In this document: piece by piece, positions 8,333 to 17,152 of the stretch
Position numbering within the stretch: position 1 is the first letter of the stretch
Layout of the letters: each line of letters starts with the position of its first letter
Assembly (NCBI GenBank): GCA_901538445.1
Contig: LR594585.1
Span: forward strand, 1,379,500 to 1,443,499
Source of the DNA: Gemmataceae bacterium
GTDB lineage: Bacteria; Planctomycetota; Planctomycetia; Gemmatales; Gemmataceae
Direction: 5' to 3'
DNA length: 64,000 nucleotides
Position numbers and translations under genes: made by a program
The notes under the pieces: generated by a model
Told to the model about the DNA's origin: nothing
The model's database searches: none
What the model saw: the letters and a program-made list of their open reading frames with translations, nothing else

Positions 8333-10213
8333 CTATGTGAGAGTCTCGCCGAGCCGCTCGAAATAGCGGTTCACCTCCTCCCAGGCGGCCCACCCGTCCT
8401 CCCGCATCTCCGGCCGCCGCCCCCGGACCTGTTCCAAGAGAATCAGGCCGGTACGGGAGCGGCCGTGGTGCCGCACGAAATACTCGGTGAGGAACTCCGC
8501 CGCCTCGCGGAGCCGAGTCCGGATGGTGTTGCCGCTCATCTGCTCATGGAATTCGGCCCACAAGGCGGCCTCCAACTCGGCGTAGGTCATCTGTCGGACC
8601 TGCCGCGCGCGCAGGGCCGCCCCGACGTACCAGAATGTCCGCAGGTCGTCGATCTGCTCGACCGCCTGCCGCCCCATCCGCTCCAACCCCGCCGCGGGTG
8701 GAAGGGCGGCGGACTCGGCCGCCGTCGCCAGGAGTCGCCGGAGTGCTGCTTCCCGGTCCCACGCTGCCGCGAGTAGAGGTTCGGCCGCCAGCGGGCCGGC
8801 CTTCCGCAAGAACTTACCGAGATCGTCCCGTGATTCGGCATCGCCATCGAGGAACGTCGCCAGCACTGGGGGGATGTCGGCCGCGTCCTTTGGCCCGAGG
8901 GCGGCCAGGACCGACAAAGCGGTCTTGCGAACGCGGGTGTTTTCGGGAGCGCGTCGAACGGCGGCGAGCAACCCCGAGACGTACTCCTCCGTGGGACCGC
9001 CGGCTGCTTCCGCAGCAGACCGGACGGCGAACATCAGGCGCAGGCAGACGTTCGGGTGGGACTCCCGGCCGAGCGCCGCGCGCAGCGGGGCGACCGCGGC
9101 CGGGGCGAGTTCGTCGCTCAGCCGGCAGACCAGTCCCACGGCGGCCGCGGCGTTGCCGCGGACGGCCGCCTCCGGGTCGGCGAGGCCCGCCAACAGCGCC
9201 AGGTAGGTCGCGTGGGCGTGGCCCGCCAGGTCCTCCCGCCTCATCCGCCAGCCCAGGTGGACGTCGGGGTGGTCCAGCCACTCCGGGTAGTCGAAGATGC
9301 GACACAGGGAGGTGGAGGCCGCCCACCTCACCGCACCGTCGCCGTCGCCCAGGAGGGTCCGTAAGGCGGGTACGGCATCTTGCGCGTCCCACCCCCAGTG
9401 CCCCAGGGCGAGGGCCGCGTACCGGCGGACTTTCCCGTTGCGGTCGGTCAGCGCCGCGCCCAGGGCGCGTCCGATTTCGTCCCGCGCCCGGCTCAACTGC
9501 CACCCCATGGCCGCCAGGGCCACGGCCGCTTCGACCCGCGTCCGGGCGTCCGGGTCGGCGAGGGCGGCCCCCAACACGGCCAGTGCCGGCTCCACGTCCC
9601 GGGTGACCAAACCCAGGGCGGCGGCCGCGTGCAGCCGCACCCGCGGGTCAACGTCCCGGACGGCGTCCGTCAAGATTCCGACCGGGTGCCGTTCGCGGTC
9701 CAGTTGCCCGAGCGCCCACGCGGCCTCCGACCGGACCTCCGGATCGGCGTCCCGGCCCAAGAGCCGGCCGAGGGCTTCGACGTAGCCACGCCTCTCCTCG
9801 ATTGATCGGGCACCGGTGCAGCCCAGGGCGACCGCCGCCTCGCGTCGGACCGCCGGGCTGGGGTCGCCGAGTGCCACCGCCAGGGCGGGTGACGCCTGCC
9901 GCGCGTCGCTTCCCATGGCCCGGAGGACGGCCGCAGCCTCACGCCGGGCCGACGGCGGGCCGTCGCTCAGGAGGTACACCATACGAGGTCCGACGAGCGC
10001 CGGGTCGTGGCCGACCAGCGCCTCGCCGGCGGCCGAGAGGGTGCGGGCGTCCCCGTCCACCAGGTGGGACGGGCTGCCTCCCAGTGACCCGAAAAGGGCC
10101 GGGATCACGTCGGACCGGGCCACCGCGAGGGCCAGGGCGGTGTCGCGTCGCAGTCCGGCCTGCGGGGACTTCAGGCGTGCGAACAGCAGGTCGATGTGGT
10201 CGTCGTAGGTCAT
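8333..10213 (-). CDS. HEAT-repeat protein, 626 aa
   Basis: Residues about 10-460 are a series of HEAT/PBS-lyase-like repeats with the recurrent pattern DPxxxVRxxAAxALG (for example DADPEVRSEAAWALGQL and DVDPRVRLHAAAALGLV), forming an alpha-solenoid for protein-protein contacts. No signal peptide is visible, so it is probably cytoplasmic. The last 120 residues (EEYVSGLLAAVRR to RYFERLGETLT) leave the repeat pattern. The ATG at 10213 is chosen because the upstream extension is short and unpatterned. Planctomycetes encode many such proteins; no catalytic domain is attached and no partner can be named. Confidence 0.85.
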   Translation of the reverse strand: MTYDDHIDLLFARLKSPQAGLRRDTALALAVARSDVIPALFGSLGGSPSHLVDGDARTLSAAGEALVGHDPALVGPRMVYLLSDGPPSARREAAAVLRAMGSDARQASPALAVALGDPSPAVRREAAVALGCTGARSIEERRGYVEALGRLLGRDADPEVRSEAAWALGQLDRERHPVGILTDAVRDVDPRVRLHAAAALGLVTRDVEPALAVLGAALADPDARTRVEAAVALAAMGWQLSRARDEIGRALGAALTDRNGKVRRYAALALGHWGWDAQDAVPALRTLLGDGDGAVRWAASTSLCRIFDYPEWLDHPDVHLGWRMRREDLAGHAHATYLALLAGLADPEAAVRGNAAAAVGLVCRLSDELAPAAVAPLRAALGRESHPNVCLRLMFAVRSAAEAAGGPTEEYVSGLLAAVRRAPENTRVRKTALSVLAALGPKDAADIPPVLATFLDGDAESRDDLGKFLRKAGPLAAEPLLAAAWDREAALRRLLATAAESAALPPAAGLERMGRQAVEQIDDLRTFWYVGAALRARQVRQMTYAELEAALWAEFHEQMSGNTIRTRLREAAEFLTEYFVRHHGRSRTGLILLEQVRGRRPEMREDGWAAWEEVNRYFERLGETLT

Positions 10214-10336
10214 GGGGACGCCGGGGTGTCCGTTCGCGGCGGGGTTGCCGCACAAATTCTACCCGTCCCGACGGTTGCCGGCGGGTGACCGAGGCCGACC
10301 GATCAGTCTCTAAGAACAGCCGCGGGCGGCCGTCCC

Positions 10337-10591
10337 CTACTCCGGCCGGGCGAACCGCCCGAGCAACAGTGCCGTGACCCCGTCGTGACCGAGGGGGCCA
10401 CCGGCCGCCGCCTCGGCCTCGCGGGCGGCGCGGAAGAGTTCGTCCAGCCCGCACAGGTAAGCGTACTCGGCGACCGAGACGAGGACGGCAGCCGGCTGGC
10501 CCAGCCGGTTGACGGTGACGGGTTCCTCGGCGACGAGGTCGAGGTACTCGCCGAGGTGGGTTTTGAAGTCCGAGGAATTGACGTGTCGCAT
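10337..10591 (-). CDS. Phd/YefM-type antitoxin, 84 aa, without adjacent toxin
   Basis: The N-terminus MRHVNSSDFKTHLGEYLDLV and the following PVTVNRLGQPAAVLVSVAEY match the Phd/YefM fold, a DNA-binding antitoxin that normally represses its own operon and neutralises a Doc, YoeB or VapC-type toxin through its C-terminal tail. The length is typical. The start at 10591 fits the family start exactly. No toxin-sized gene follows within the 120 bases before the HEAT gene, and the WGR gene lies upstream, so this is an orphan antitoxin or a stand-alone regulator. Confidence 0.78.
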   Translation of the reverse strand: MRHVNSSDFKTHLGEYLDLVAEEPVTVNRLGQPAAVLVSVAEYAYLCGLDELFRAAREAEAAAGGPLGHDGVTALLLGRFARPE

Positions 10592-10691
10592 ACTGCCGGG
10601 GTGATGGTTTTTGCACAGGATACAGTAGCCCCTGCTCCCGGCGCAACCCCTTTCTGGATTGCCGCGGCAAGGGATGGCGCGGCAGCGTGAC

Positions 10692-11126
10692 TCACGCCTC
10701 GTCCCCGCCTCGTTCCTGTGCGGAAAGGGCGGTGTGGCTGTGGTCCGGCTCGGCGAAATGTTCGGTAAACCGGCCACCGGAAGCGTCATCCGACGAACCT
10801 TCCCGGCCGGCCGGACAGTAGCCCGGCGGTAGCCACTCCTCCGGGCGTATCCCGTCCGCGGTCGACAACTCGCGGACCCGGTAATCGCAGCCGATCCGGC
10901 GGTGGGCCGAGGCGCGCCGGCCGAGATAGTACCGGATGACATCGCGGACGACCTCCGGGCTGGCGTCCGAGTACACGAGGCGTTGACCGCCCGAGCCGGA
11001 TCGACCGTAGCCAATCGTCACCACCCACTGCCCGAACAGGTCACGCCCGAGCCGAACCTCGTACCGCCGGTGATGATTCCGCTCGGGGTTGTGCGCTTCC
11101 AGGCCGAGATACAGGAGGTCGTCCAT
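10692..11126 (-). CDS. WGR-domain protein, 144 aa
   Basis: Residues about 20-85 (RRYEVRLGRDLFGQW, VTIGYGRSGSGGQRLVY) have the WGR domain layout: R-Y-x-V, a DLFG-W strand, then a GR-G--G turn. WGR domains occur in eukaryotic PARPs and bacterial MolR-like proteins and are thought to bind nucleic acids. The C-terminal 50 residues are low-complexity and acidic. Its ATG shares one base with the stop of the resolvase gene (TGATG at 11124-11128), so the two are translationally coupled. No catalytic domain is attached. A role as DNA-binding accessory to the resolvase is inference. Confidence 0.7.
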   Translation of the reverse strand: MDDLLYLGLEAHNPERNHHRRYEVRLGRDLFGQWVVTIGYGRSGSGGQRLVYSDASPEVVRDVIRYYLGRRASAHRRIGCDYRVRELSTADGIRPEEWLPPGYCPAGREGSSDDASGGRFTEHFAEPDHSHTALSAQERGGDEA

Positions 11127-11776
11127 CAATCCCCCGCCGTTGAAATCCGCCCGCGCCGCTTCGGCTTCCCCTTGCCCCCGGGTCGCAGCGGCGACGACGC
11201 GTCCCCCCCGAGGTGCCGCTTGACGTGGCGCGACACGGTCCGCTCCGACACCCGCCACTCGGCGGCGAGCACGGCGAGCGTGTCCTCGCGTCGGAGCCGA
11301 TCTACGGCCTTCTCCGCGTGGTCCCCCGACAGAAGGCGGGGCCGGCCGAGATGCTTTCCCCGCCGGCGGGCCGCGTCGATGCCCCGACGCTGCCGGTCCC
11401 GGAGTAACTCCCGCTCGAACCGGGCGAGGCCGGCCATCATGGTCAGCACGAGGCCGCCGGCAAGCGTCGCGGTGTCGATGCCGAGATTGAGGACGCGCAG
11501 GTGAACGCCGCGCCGAAGCAGATTGTCTGCCAGAAGCAACACCTCCGAAGTAGAGCGGCCGAGACGGCTGACCTCCGTGACGGCCAGCACATCACCGGCC
11601 GTGAGCGAGGCGATTACCTCGTCAAGGACGGGACGCTCGGCAACGCCCGACGCACGCTCGACCACGACGCGGGACGCACCAGCCGAGCGAAGGGCATCGA
11701 CCTGCCCGTCTTCGGACTGGTCGGCGGACGAGATGCGGGCGTACCCGACGATTTTGGAGGATGTATAGTCGTTCAT
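11126..11776 (-). CDS. Serine resolvase/invertase, 216 aa
   Basis: GYARISSADQ at residues 11-20 contains the catalytic serine (Ser16) with its arginine two residues before, and VTEVSRLGRSTSE carries the second conserved SR-x-R cluster. Residues 120-150 (GLARFERELLRDRQRRGIDAAR) are the E-helix, followed by GKHLGRPR and a helix-turn-helix (TLAVLAAEWRVSERTVSRHV). The length matches small resolvases of the Tn3/Hin type. An inverted repeat suited to be its binding site lies just upstream. It probably resolves plasmid multimers or recombines a flanking element. Confidence 0.92.
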   Translation of the reverse strand: MNDYTSSKIVGYARISSADQSEDGQVDALRSAGASRVVVERASGVAERPVLDEVIASLTAGDVLAVTEVSRLGRSTSEVLLLADNLLRRGVHLRVLNLGIDTATLAGGLVLTMMAGLARFERELLRDRQRRGIDAARRRGKHLGRPRLLSGDHAEKAVDRLRREDTLAVLAAEWRVSERTVSRHVKRHLGGDASSPLRPGGKGKPKRRGRISTAGD

Positions 11777-11798
11777 CCGGGGACCGTATTCTGTCGCC

Positions 11799-11859
11799 TA
11801 CCTTTTGTCATCACTAAAGTGCAAGCCCGGCCCCGTTTCTTGAACTCCGACAAAAGGTA
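11799..11859. repeat. Inverted repeat upstream of the resolvase, putative res site
   Basis: TACCTTTTGTC (11799-11809) is repeated in inverted orientation as GACAAAAGGTA (11849-11859), a perfect 11-base match with a 39-base spacer. It begins 23 bases upstream of the resolvase start and is much richer in A/T than its surroundings. Resolvase genes usually lie next to their own res site, so this is read as a recombination site or operator; that role is inferred. Confidence 0.6.
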
Positions 11860-11961
11860 CACCTTGTGGCGTTCGGCAGGAGTGCAAACACGTCGCGTCA
11901 TCGCTTGATGCGGACGGGGAATGTGTGGTAATGGTCGAGTGCAACGATAGCCGCGAGAGTT

Positions 11962-13461
11962 ATGCCCGTTCCCACCCTGCCTCGATTTCGCCACACATTG
12001 TCCCCGGACCTTCGGCTGGCCCTGTTCGCCGCCTGTATGGCCGCCGCGGTGGTGATCGTGACGTTCGGTCGCCCGGCTATTGAAAATGTAGCGGTAACCT
12101 ACCCCGACAATCCAGACCTTCAGCCTCAAGATGCCGACTTGCCGTTCCAGGGAGAGGCGGTCGGGAAAGCCGTAACGTTTACCGTCGATGCGACCGTCCG
12201 CCTCACGCCCGCGTCGTCGCCAATCCTGCGAGTCGCCCCGGACGAGTGCCTGGAGGAGTTCGCGGTTAACGGGGGCAAGCCGCACGACCTGCGGCAGGAC
12301 GGCGAGGAGACCCGGTGCTGGCCGCACAAGTACAGACTTACCGCCCTGGGGGAACTGGGCGTCGGGGAAAACACGCTTCGGATGACGCTGACGAATGAGC
12401 AAGGCCCGCACGGCATCGACATTCGTGGTTCACTCACCACAGCAGCCGCGCTCGCCGCCTCATGCTTCGCTTGGGCGGCACTGGCGGCCGCGTCGTGGCC
12501 CATCCTGGCACGCTCGGGAAAGGCGGGCCGGCACCTCCGCCGGTTCGCCCTCGTGTCCTACGGGGTCGTCCTGACGGCCGGTTTGCGCCTCAACGCCGGG
12601 GCCACGGTCTCCCCGCTCGACGCGCCGTTCGTTGCCCTGGCAGCGAGTACGGTCGCGGCCTGGCTACTGATGGCGGCCCTGGACGGGCAGCGCCGCCTGC
12701 CTCTCCCCGAGCGGGTCTCGCGCGGGTGGGTACTCGCCAGTCTCCTCGGCTTCACGCTCGCGGCCCTCAAGTCGGCGTCGCCTTATGAACCGGTCGCCCG
12801 CTTCGTCCTGATTCTCTGCGGAGTATCGGCGGGCGTGTTCGCGGTGATGCCGTTCTTCGCCACCCTCCACCGCGCCCGGAAGGCTCCGGCCGCGGTCGCC
12901 GTCGCCTTGCTCGCCGCCGCCATGCCGCTGGCCTACGACCAGGGCCGGCTCCTTCTGTGGCAGGCGTTGGTCGTGCCGACGACCGAGGCGGTGGCGGGGG
13001 TGGCGGCCGCAATCGGGTGGAAGGCATCGACGGCCTACGGCACCAAGCTGTGGGAGAACGGGACAGCCCAAGACTATCACGGGTACGTCACCACGCCCGA
13101 GTTCTCGGTTCAGATCGGCGCACAATGCGGAGGTTTCGAGGGGATGGCTCTGTTCCTGTTCCTGCTGTCCGGCTTCATTTTGCTTGACTGGCGGTTCTTC
13201 TCCCGGACTAACAAGCTGTGGCTGCCGTTCGTGGCCACGATCCCGTACCTGTTCTTGGTCAACGTGCTGCGAATCGCCGCAATCCTTGTGTACGCACTCT
13301 TGATTCGTGGTGAGGTGGACCAGGATGCCGCGCGGCAAGCGGCCGTCGAGACGTTCCATTCCAACGCTGGCTGGGTTGTTTATTCGCTGGCTTTCGGGCC
13401 GTACCTGTTGGCCGTCTATTGGTGGGCGAGGAGAAAAATAAGAATACCCGCAATGCAATGA
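11962..13461 (+). CDS. Exosortase/archaeosortase-family transpeptidase
   Basis: This is a polytopic membrane protease-transpeptidase that cuts and re-attaches proteins bearing PEP-CTERM-like tails. The proposed active residues are all present: Cys389 in GAQCGGFEGMALF, Arg437 in VNVLRIAAILVYAL and His466 in ETFHSNAGWVVYSL. One helix (residues 18-36) is followed by an extracytoplasmic domain of about 110 residues with the pattern of a beta-sandwich, then about eight further helices. The CGGFEG form resembles exosortase E-like enzymes, but no CAAX-protease domain is fused. The only visible sorting-tail protein in the window is encoded convergently 40 bases downstream. Confidence 0.9.
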   Translation: MPVPTLPRFRHTLSPDLRLALFAACMAAAVVIVTFGRPAIENVAVTYPDNPDLQPQDADLPFQGEAVGKAVTFTVDATVRLTPASSPILRVAPDECLEEFAVNGGKPHDLRQDGEETRCWPHKYRLTALGELGVGENTLRMTLTNEQGPHGIDIRGSLTTAAALAASCFAWAALAAASWPILARSGKAGRHLRRFALVSYGVVLTAGLRLNAGATVSPLDAPFVALAASTVAAWLLMAALDGQRRLPLPERVSRGWVLASLLGFTLAALKSASPYEPVARFVLILCGVSAGVFAVMPFFATLHRARKAPAAVAVALLAAAMPLAYDQGRLLLWQALVVPTTEAVAGVAAAIGWKASTAYGTKLWENGTAQDYHGYVTTPEFSVQIGAQCGGFEGMALFLFLLSGFILLDWRFFSRTNKLWLPFVATIPYLFLVNVLRIAAILVYALLIRGEVDQDAARQAAVETFHSNAGWVVYSLAFGPYLLAVYWWARRKIRIPAMQ

Positions 13462-13501
13462 CAGTAATTTCGTCTTACGTCTCGGAAGTTCTCGTTAGTT
13501 G

Positions 13502-13897
13502 TCAAATCACCTGCTGTCGCCGACGCACGTTCAAACCAATGGCTAATGCAATAACGAGGAATGCAGCCGCTGCGTAGTCTTGGAGTTCTGGCACGGCAGC
13601 CGAGTAGGTGCCGTAGCAATAGTTTACGTTCGGGCAAGTAAATCCAATCGAGTCGCAGGTTATACCGTCACCAGTAACTGTAGTTCGGTAACATACGGAT
13701 GATGGAAGATAATCGGGCGGAATTGGCGTGTTGCAAGGAGCGACAAGTGCAGAATCTGGATCGCCATTACTGTGTGGGAATCCGCATTGCGGTACTGCGA
13801 AAGCTGGGGTGGATAAAAACTGAGACGAAACCAGTGCCGCCATCACGGCGAGCGAAGCCCATCCCCGTGTATAGCGTGAAAATAAGTGATTGAGCAT
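13502..13897 (-). CDS. Small secreted Cys-rich protein with VPEL-type C-terminal sorting signal
   Basis: The 131-aa product has a signal peptide (residues 1-34, ending TPAFA), a mature part of about 65 residues with six cysteines, and a tripartite tail: AAVPELQ, a hydrophobic helix (AAAAFLVIALAIGL) and a basic cluster (NVRRRQQ). That tail is the architecture recognised by exosortases, with VPEL in place of PEP. It faces the exosortase gene convergently, so the pair is probably enzyme and dedicated substrate. The gene is notably richer in A/T than all neighbours, a sign of separate acquisition. The six cysteines suggest three disulfides on the cell surface. Confidence 0.8.
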   Translation of the reverse strand: MLNHLFSRYTRGWASLAVMAALVSSQFLSTPAFAVPQCGFPHSNGDPDSALVAPCNTPIPPDYLPSSVCYRTTVTGDGITCDSIGFTCPNVNYCYGTYSAAVPELQDYAAAAFLVIALAIGLNVRRRQQVI

Positions 13898-13974
13898 GCG
13901 GTACTCGTGTTGTAATTGCCGTTCTTAACTATTATGCCACGGGGCGGAAACTCGCGCAAGCACTTACGTGGTGG

Positions 13975-14484
13975 TCACCTGCAGAACGCAGGTGCTACTT
14001 TCCCTAGCCACTCGATAAGTGCCTGATGGGACTCGAATTCTGCCATCTCAATGCTGTCGATGGTCGGGCCTGTGTCGCCGTTTGCGGCAACCTCGCCCGC
14101 TTCCATCTCACGGACCCACAGAACACGGTGCCGCTGGAGGCCGGCCCGGATGAGATCGACGCTGCCTTCGGCAAGCGGCCGGTCGAGGTTGGTGCCCCGG
14201 ATCAGGACGAGGTAGACCAGGTCGCCGGAGAACTTGAGCAGAAGCCCCTCGGACGGGTCGTACTTCCAGTTGCCGAGCCAGTTGTACGGGAACCAGACGC
14301 TGTTGCCGGTGCGGAGCCGGAACTCGACAGCGTGCGCCCGGTCGTGGATGCCCCGCAGGTAGCCGAAGGCGGGGCACGAGTCTTCGCCGCCGTCCTGCTC
14401 TTTCTTGGGTGGTTGCCCGACCCTCCCCGAAAGGTGCGGGTTCGAGCGGACGCGGTCCTGGTGCGGGGTGTGGTTATCGTGCAT
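13975..14484 (-). CDS. Hypothetical protein, 169 aa
   Basis: No family recognised. Residues about 35-115 (SCPAFGYLRGIHDRAHAVEF, WFPYNWLGNWKYDPSEGLLL) read like a compact beta-rich domain, reminiscent of small plasmid proteins found beside relaxase genes. It overlaps the relaxase 3' end by 11 bases and is probably co-translated with it. No signal peptide or membrane segment. A role in mobilisation is suggested only by that coupling. Confidence 0.6.
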   Translation of the reverse strand: MHDNHTPHQDRVRSNPHLSGRVGQPPKKEQDGGEDSCPAFGYLRGIHDRAHAVEFRLRTGNSVWFPYNWLGNWKYDPSEGLLLKFSGDLVYLVLIRGTNLDRPLAEGSVDLIRAGLQRHRVLWVREMEAGEVAANGDTGPTIDSIEMAEFESHQALIEWLGKVAPAFCR

Positions 14485-17152
14485 GATCGTCCCCTCTCGT
14501 CACCTCGACCTGCCTTGCCGTCGCCACTGCTACGAACTCCGGTGCGGCCGGGCCGTGCTGGAACGCCCGGCGGCGTTTTGGCATGGCCGTTGGTTGCGCC
14601 GGCTTGGGATCGACCAGTTCCGTCGCCGAGAGCGACGAATCTGCCCGCGTGGCCGCTTTCAGAAGTTCTTCGCGGTCGTCGGTGAAGATGACGGCCTGTT
14701 CCTTGCCGCGGGTGATAGCTACATATGCCGTTCGCTGGTCGGTAGCCTTCAGCGATTCGGCGGAGGCAGCCACGAATACCTTGTGGACGGTCGCCCCCTG
14801 GCTGGCGTGGCTGGTGGTGACGTACCCGTGGGTCAGGTGGCCGAAGTCCTTGTCGATCACCCACCCGTCGTTCACGCGGATGTCGCCTTTGGCCGTGAAT
14901 CCCTCGATCGTGAACAGCGAGCCGTTGCTCAGGCGGTGCTTGCCGTCCTTGGTCTTGCCGCCGGCCGTGACGCGGATGCGGTCGCCTACGGCCAGGGCGA
15001 GTGGCTTCGCGCGGTAGACCTCGAAACGCCCTGCCAGTTCAGTCGGAGGGGCGACTGTGTCACCGACGACCAGCCGCGATCCCTTCATGTGCCCGCGCGC
15101 GTTCTGATGGAATTGGATCACGTCGCCCGGCTCGTACTCGGTGGCGTCCACCTTCTGGGCGTCGGTCAGGTGGGCGGCCACAAAGCTCGTCACGGTACGC
15201 TCCTCCGCGAGAGTGCCATCCTTCTTGAGGGCCGAGCGAACGGCGTCGTTAACGTGGGCGGCTTCGGCGTGGGTGGGCGAGACCACCAGGGCCGTCTTTT
15301 GCTTTCCTTCCTTGGTGCGTTCTTTGCTGGCTGCAAGGTAGGCGTCGGCCAACTCCTGATAGCGTTCCTTGTCGTCGACCTCCCTCACCCACTTCAGCTT
15401 GTCGAGTTCCGCGAATGCATCCCCGATGCGACCTTCACTCAAATAGCCAGCCGCCTTCTTGTAGTCGCCTTGCTGGCGCAGAATCTCCGTCACCTCGGCC
15501 ACCGGCAAGCCGGAGCGTTCTTCGAGCAGTTTCAGCGGTTCGCCGGCCGTCACGCTCTTGTGCTGGCGGCGGTCGCCGACCAAGATCACGCGGGCGTTCA
15601 CGGCATCTGCGACGGAAAAGACGGAGTGCATGTCCCGCGTACCGAGCTGGCTCGCCTCGTCCACCAGGATCACACCGCCCCTCGCCGACTCCTGCATCTC
15701 CTTGTCTTTGAGGAAGCGGGCGACCGTGTCGGCTTCCGCGAAACCGGCCTCCTCGCGTAGCACCTCGCGGCTGGCCTTGACCGACTGGGCGATGGCGACG
15801 ACGGATTTCCCGGCCTCGCCCAGTGCCTCGCCGATCTCCTGTTCCAGCGTCGTCTTGCCGGTGCCAGCCACGCCGCGGATCATCATGACCCGGTCTTTCG
15901 ATCCCAGGACGTGCCGCACGGCCGCCCTCTGGCCGTCGTTGAACCACTCGCGGGTAAACGGGCGTTTGGGATCGCCGAGCGGGCGGCATCGGCCCCGCCC
16001 GTCGCGGGCAAAGGCCACCAGTTTCGATTCCAGAGCGAGCATGTCGAGTGTGGTGGCCATGTCGCGGCCGTCCACCCGGCTGCGGATCAGCGGCCTGTGG
16101 GCAAGCTCCGTTGCCACCGCATCGACTGACACGGCCCCGAGGCCGCGCTTGAGCGCTTCCGTAATCAACTTGCGTTCCGGCACGACGGCATCGCGCACGA
16201 AGCTGTGGTCGATGGCGTGGTCCACGGCCGTGCGTTCCCCCGGTTCCGGCCGGGTCGGTTTCGTCTCCCGCTTGTGGACCTTGGCGAGCCAGGAGCGTTC
16301 TTCGGCAGAAAGTCGCAGGAGCCATTCCCGTCGCAGTTCGGTCAGCGACAGGTTCTTGCCCTTGTGTTCGCGCGTCTCGGCACCGAGTTCGGCCTTGCGC
16401 TCGGGGTCGGTGATGCCCCGCTCGCGGGCCGTTTGCTCGATCAGTTCTGTGCGGCGGGAAAACCGCTTTAGCACGTCCGTCGGCACGCCCGCGATCTCGA
16501 AGTCGTCGCGCTTGCGGACCACGCCGTAGCCGAGGTCTTGCAGCCGGTTCGCCAGCCGCACCCGGAAGGCCGCCTGGAAGTACGGCGCGTCCCGCTTGAG
16601 TTCGCGGAACTGGCCCGCCTTCCAGCGGTCCTCGTCCTTGTCCCAGGTGCTGTTGAAGGCGAAGACGTGGGCGTGAAGCTGCGGGTCGGGCACGCAGTTC
16701 ACCGGCCGCGAGGTGGTGTGGACGAACTCGGCCCAGACCATGTTGCCGGTCGGCCGGTCGGTGTCCTGGCCGCGCCGGCGGACGCGGGTCTTCATCTCGG
16801 TCTCGACTTCGCGCATGGTCTCCGCAACGGCGTCGCGGAAGGCGTCGAGCATCTTCTTGTCTTCGGTGAGGCCGTAGAGAAGTGACACGGACTTGGGCAC
16901 GGAGAAGGTGAAGTCGTATCCGACCGTGCGCTCGCCGCGCGTGCGCACCGTCAGCGGCTGTCCGGTATGGGGGTTGATGTTGTCGCAGAGTTGCTCGAAG
17001 GCTTGCTTGCCGACCGTGCCCTGAAGGCCGAGGCGGGCAGCACCTTTGCCGCCCCACTGGCCGATGAGTTCCTGGCCGTCGATGTAGTAATCGGCCGCAG
17101 CGTAGTAACGCTTGGCACCGTCGGCACTGTTCTGTTGGGTCACCCGAATCAT
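14474..17152 (-). CDS. MobF-family relaxase-helicase (TrwC/TraI type)
   Basis: The N-terminal relaxase nicks oriT and carries the strand into the recipient. It has two Tyr pairs (KRYYAAADYY, residues 16-23) as candidate nucleophiles and the metal-binding His set: EFVHTTSR and DPQLHAHVFAFN near residues 148-170. The C-terminal half is a RecD/TraI-like helicase with Walker A RGVAGTGKTTL, Walker B VILVDEASQLG, GDRRQHKSV and the late motif HASQGATVHKVFV. At 892 aa it is close to TrwC. It forms a mobilisation set with the coupling protein at 3.6-5.2 kb. Confidence 0.95.
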   Translation of the reverse strand: MIRVTQQNSADGAKRYYAAADYYIDGQELIGQWGGKGAARLGLQGTVGKQAFEQLCDNINPHTGQPLTVRTRGERTVGYDFTFSVPKSVSLLYGLTEDKKMLDAFRDAVAETMREVETEMKTRVRRRGQDTDRPTGNMVWAEFVHTTSRPVNCVPDPQLHAHVFAFNSTWDKDEDRWKAGQFRELKRDAPYFQAAFRVRLANRLQDLGYGVVRKRDDFEIAGVPTDVLKRFSRRTELIEQTARERGITDPERKAELGAETREHKGKNLSLTELRREWLLRLSAEERSWLAKVHKRETKPTRPEPGERTAVDHAIDHSFVRDAVVPERKLITEALKRGLGAVSVDAVATELAHRPLIRSRVDGRDMATTLDMLALESKLVAFARDGRGRCRPLGDPKRPFTREWFNDGQRAAVRHVLGSKDRVMMIRGVAGTGKTTLEQEIGEALGEAGKSVVAIAQSVKASREVLREEAGFAEADTVARFLKDKEMQESARGGVILVDEASQLGTRDMHSVFSVADAVNARVILVGDRRQHKSVTAGEPLKLLEERSGLPVAEVTEILRQQGDYKKAAGYLSEGRIGDAFAELDKLKWVREVDDKERYQELADAYLAASKERTKEGKQKTALVVSPTHAEAAHVNDAVRSALKKDGTLAEERTVTSFVAAHLTDAQKVDATEYEPGDVIQFHQNARGHMKGSRLVVGDTVAPPTELAGRFEVYRAKPLALAVGDRIRVTAGGKTKDGKHRLSNGSLFTIEGFTAKGDIRVNDGWVIDKDFGHLTHGYVTTSHASQGATVHKVFVAASAESLKATDQRTAYVAITRGKEQAVIFTDDREELLKAATRADSSLSATELVDPKPAQPTAMPKRRRAFQHGPAAPEFVAVATARQVEVTRGDDHAR

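Noticed and set aside
11962-13461. Exosortase being a generic multi-span permease
   Set aside because: Cys389, Arg437 and His466 lie in the conserved order and context of the exosortase family.
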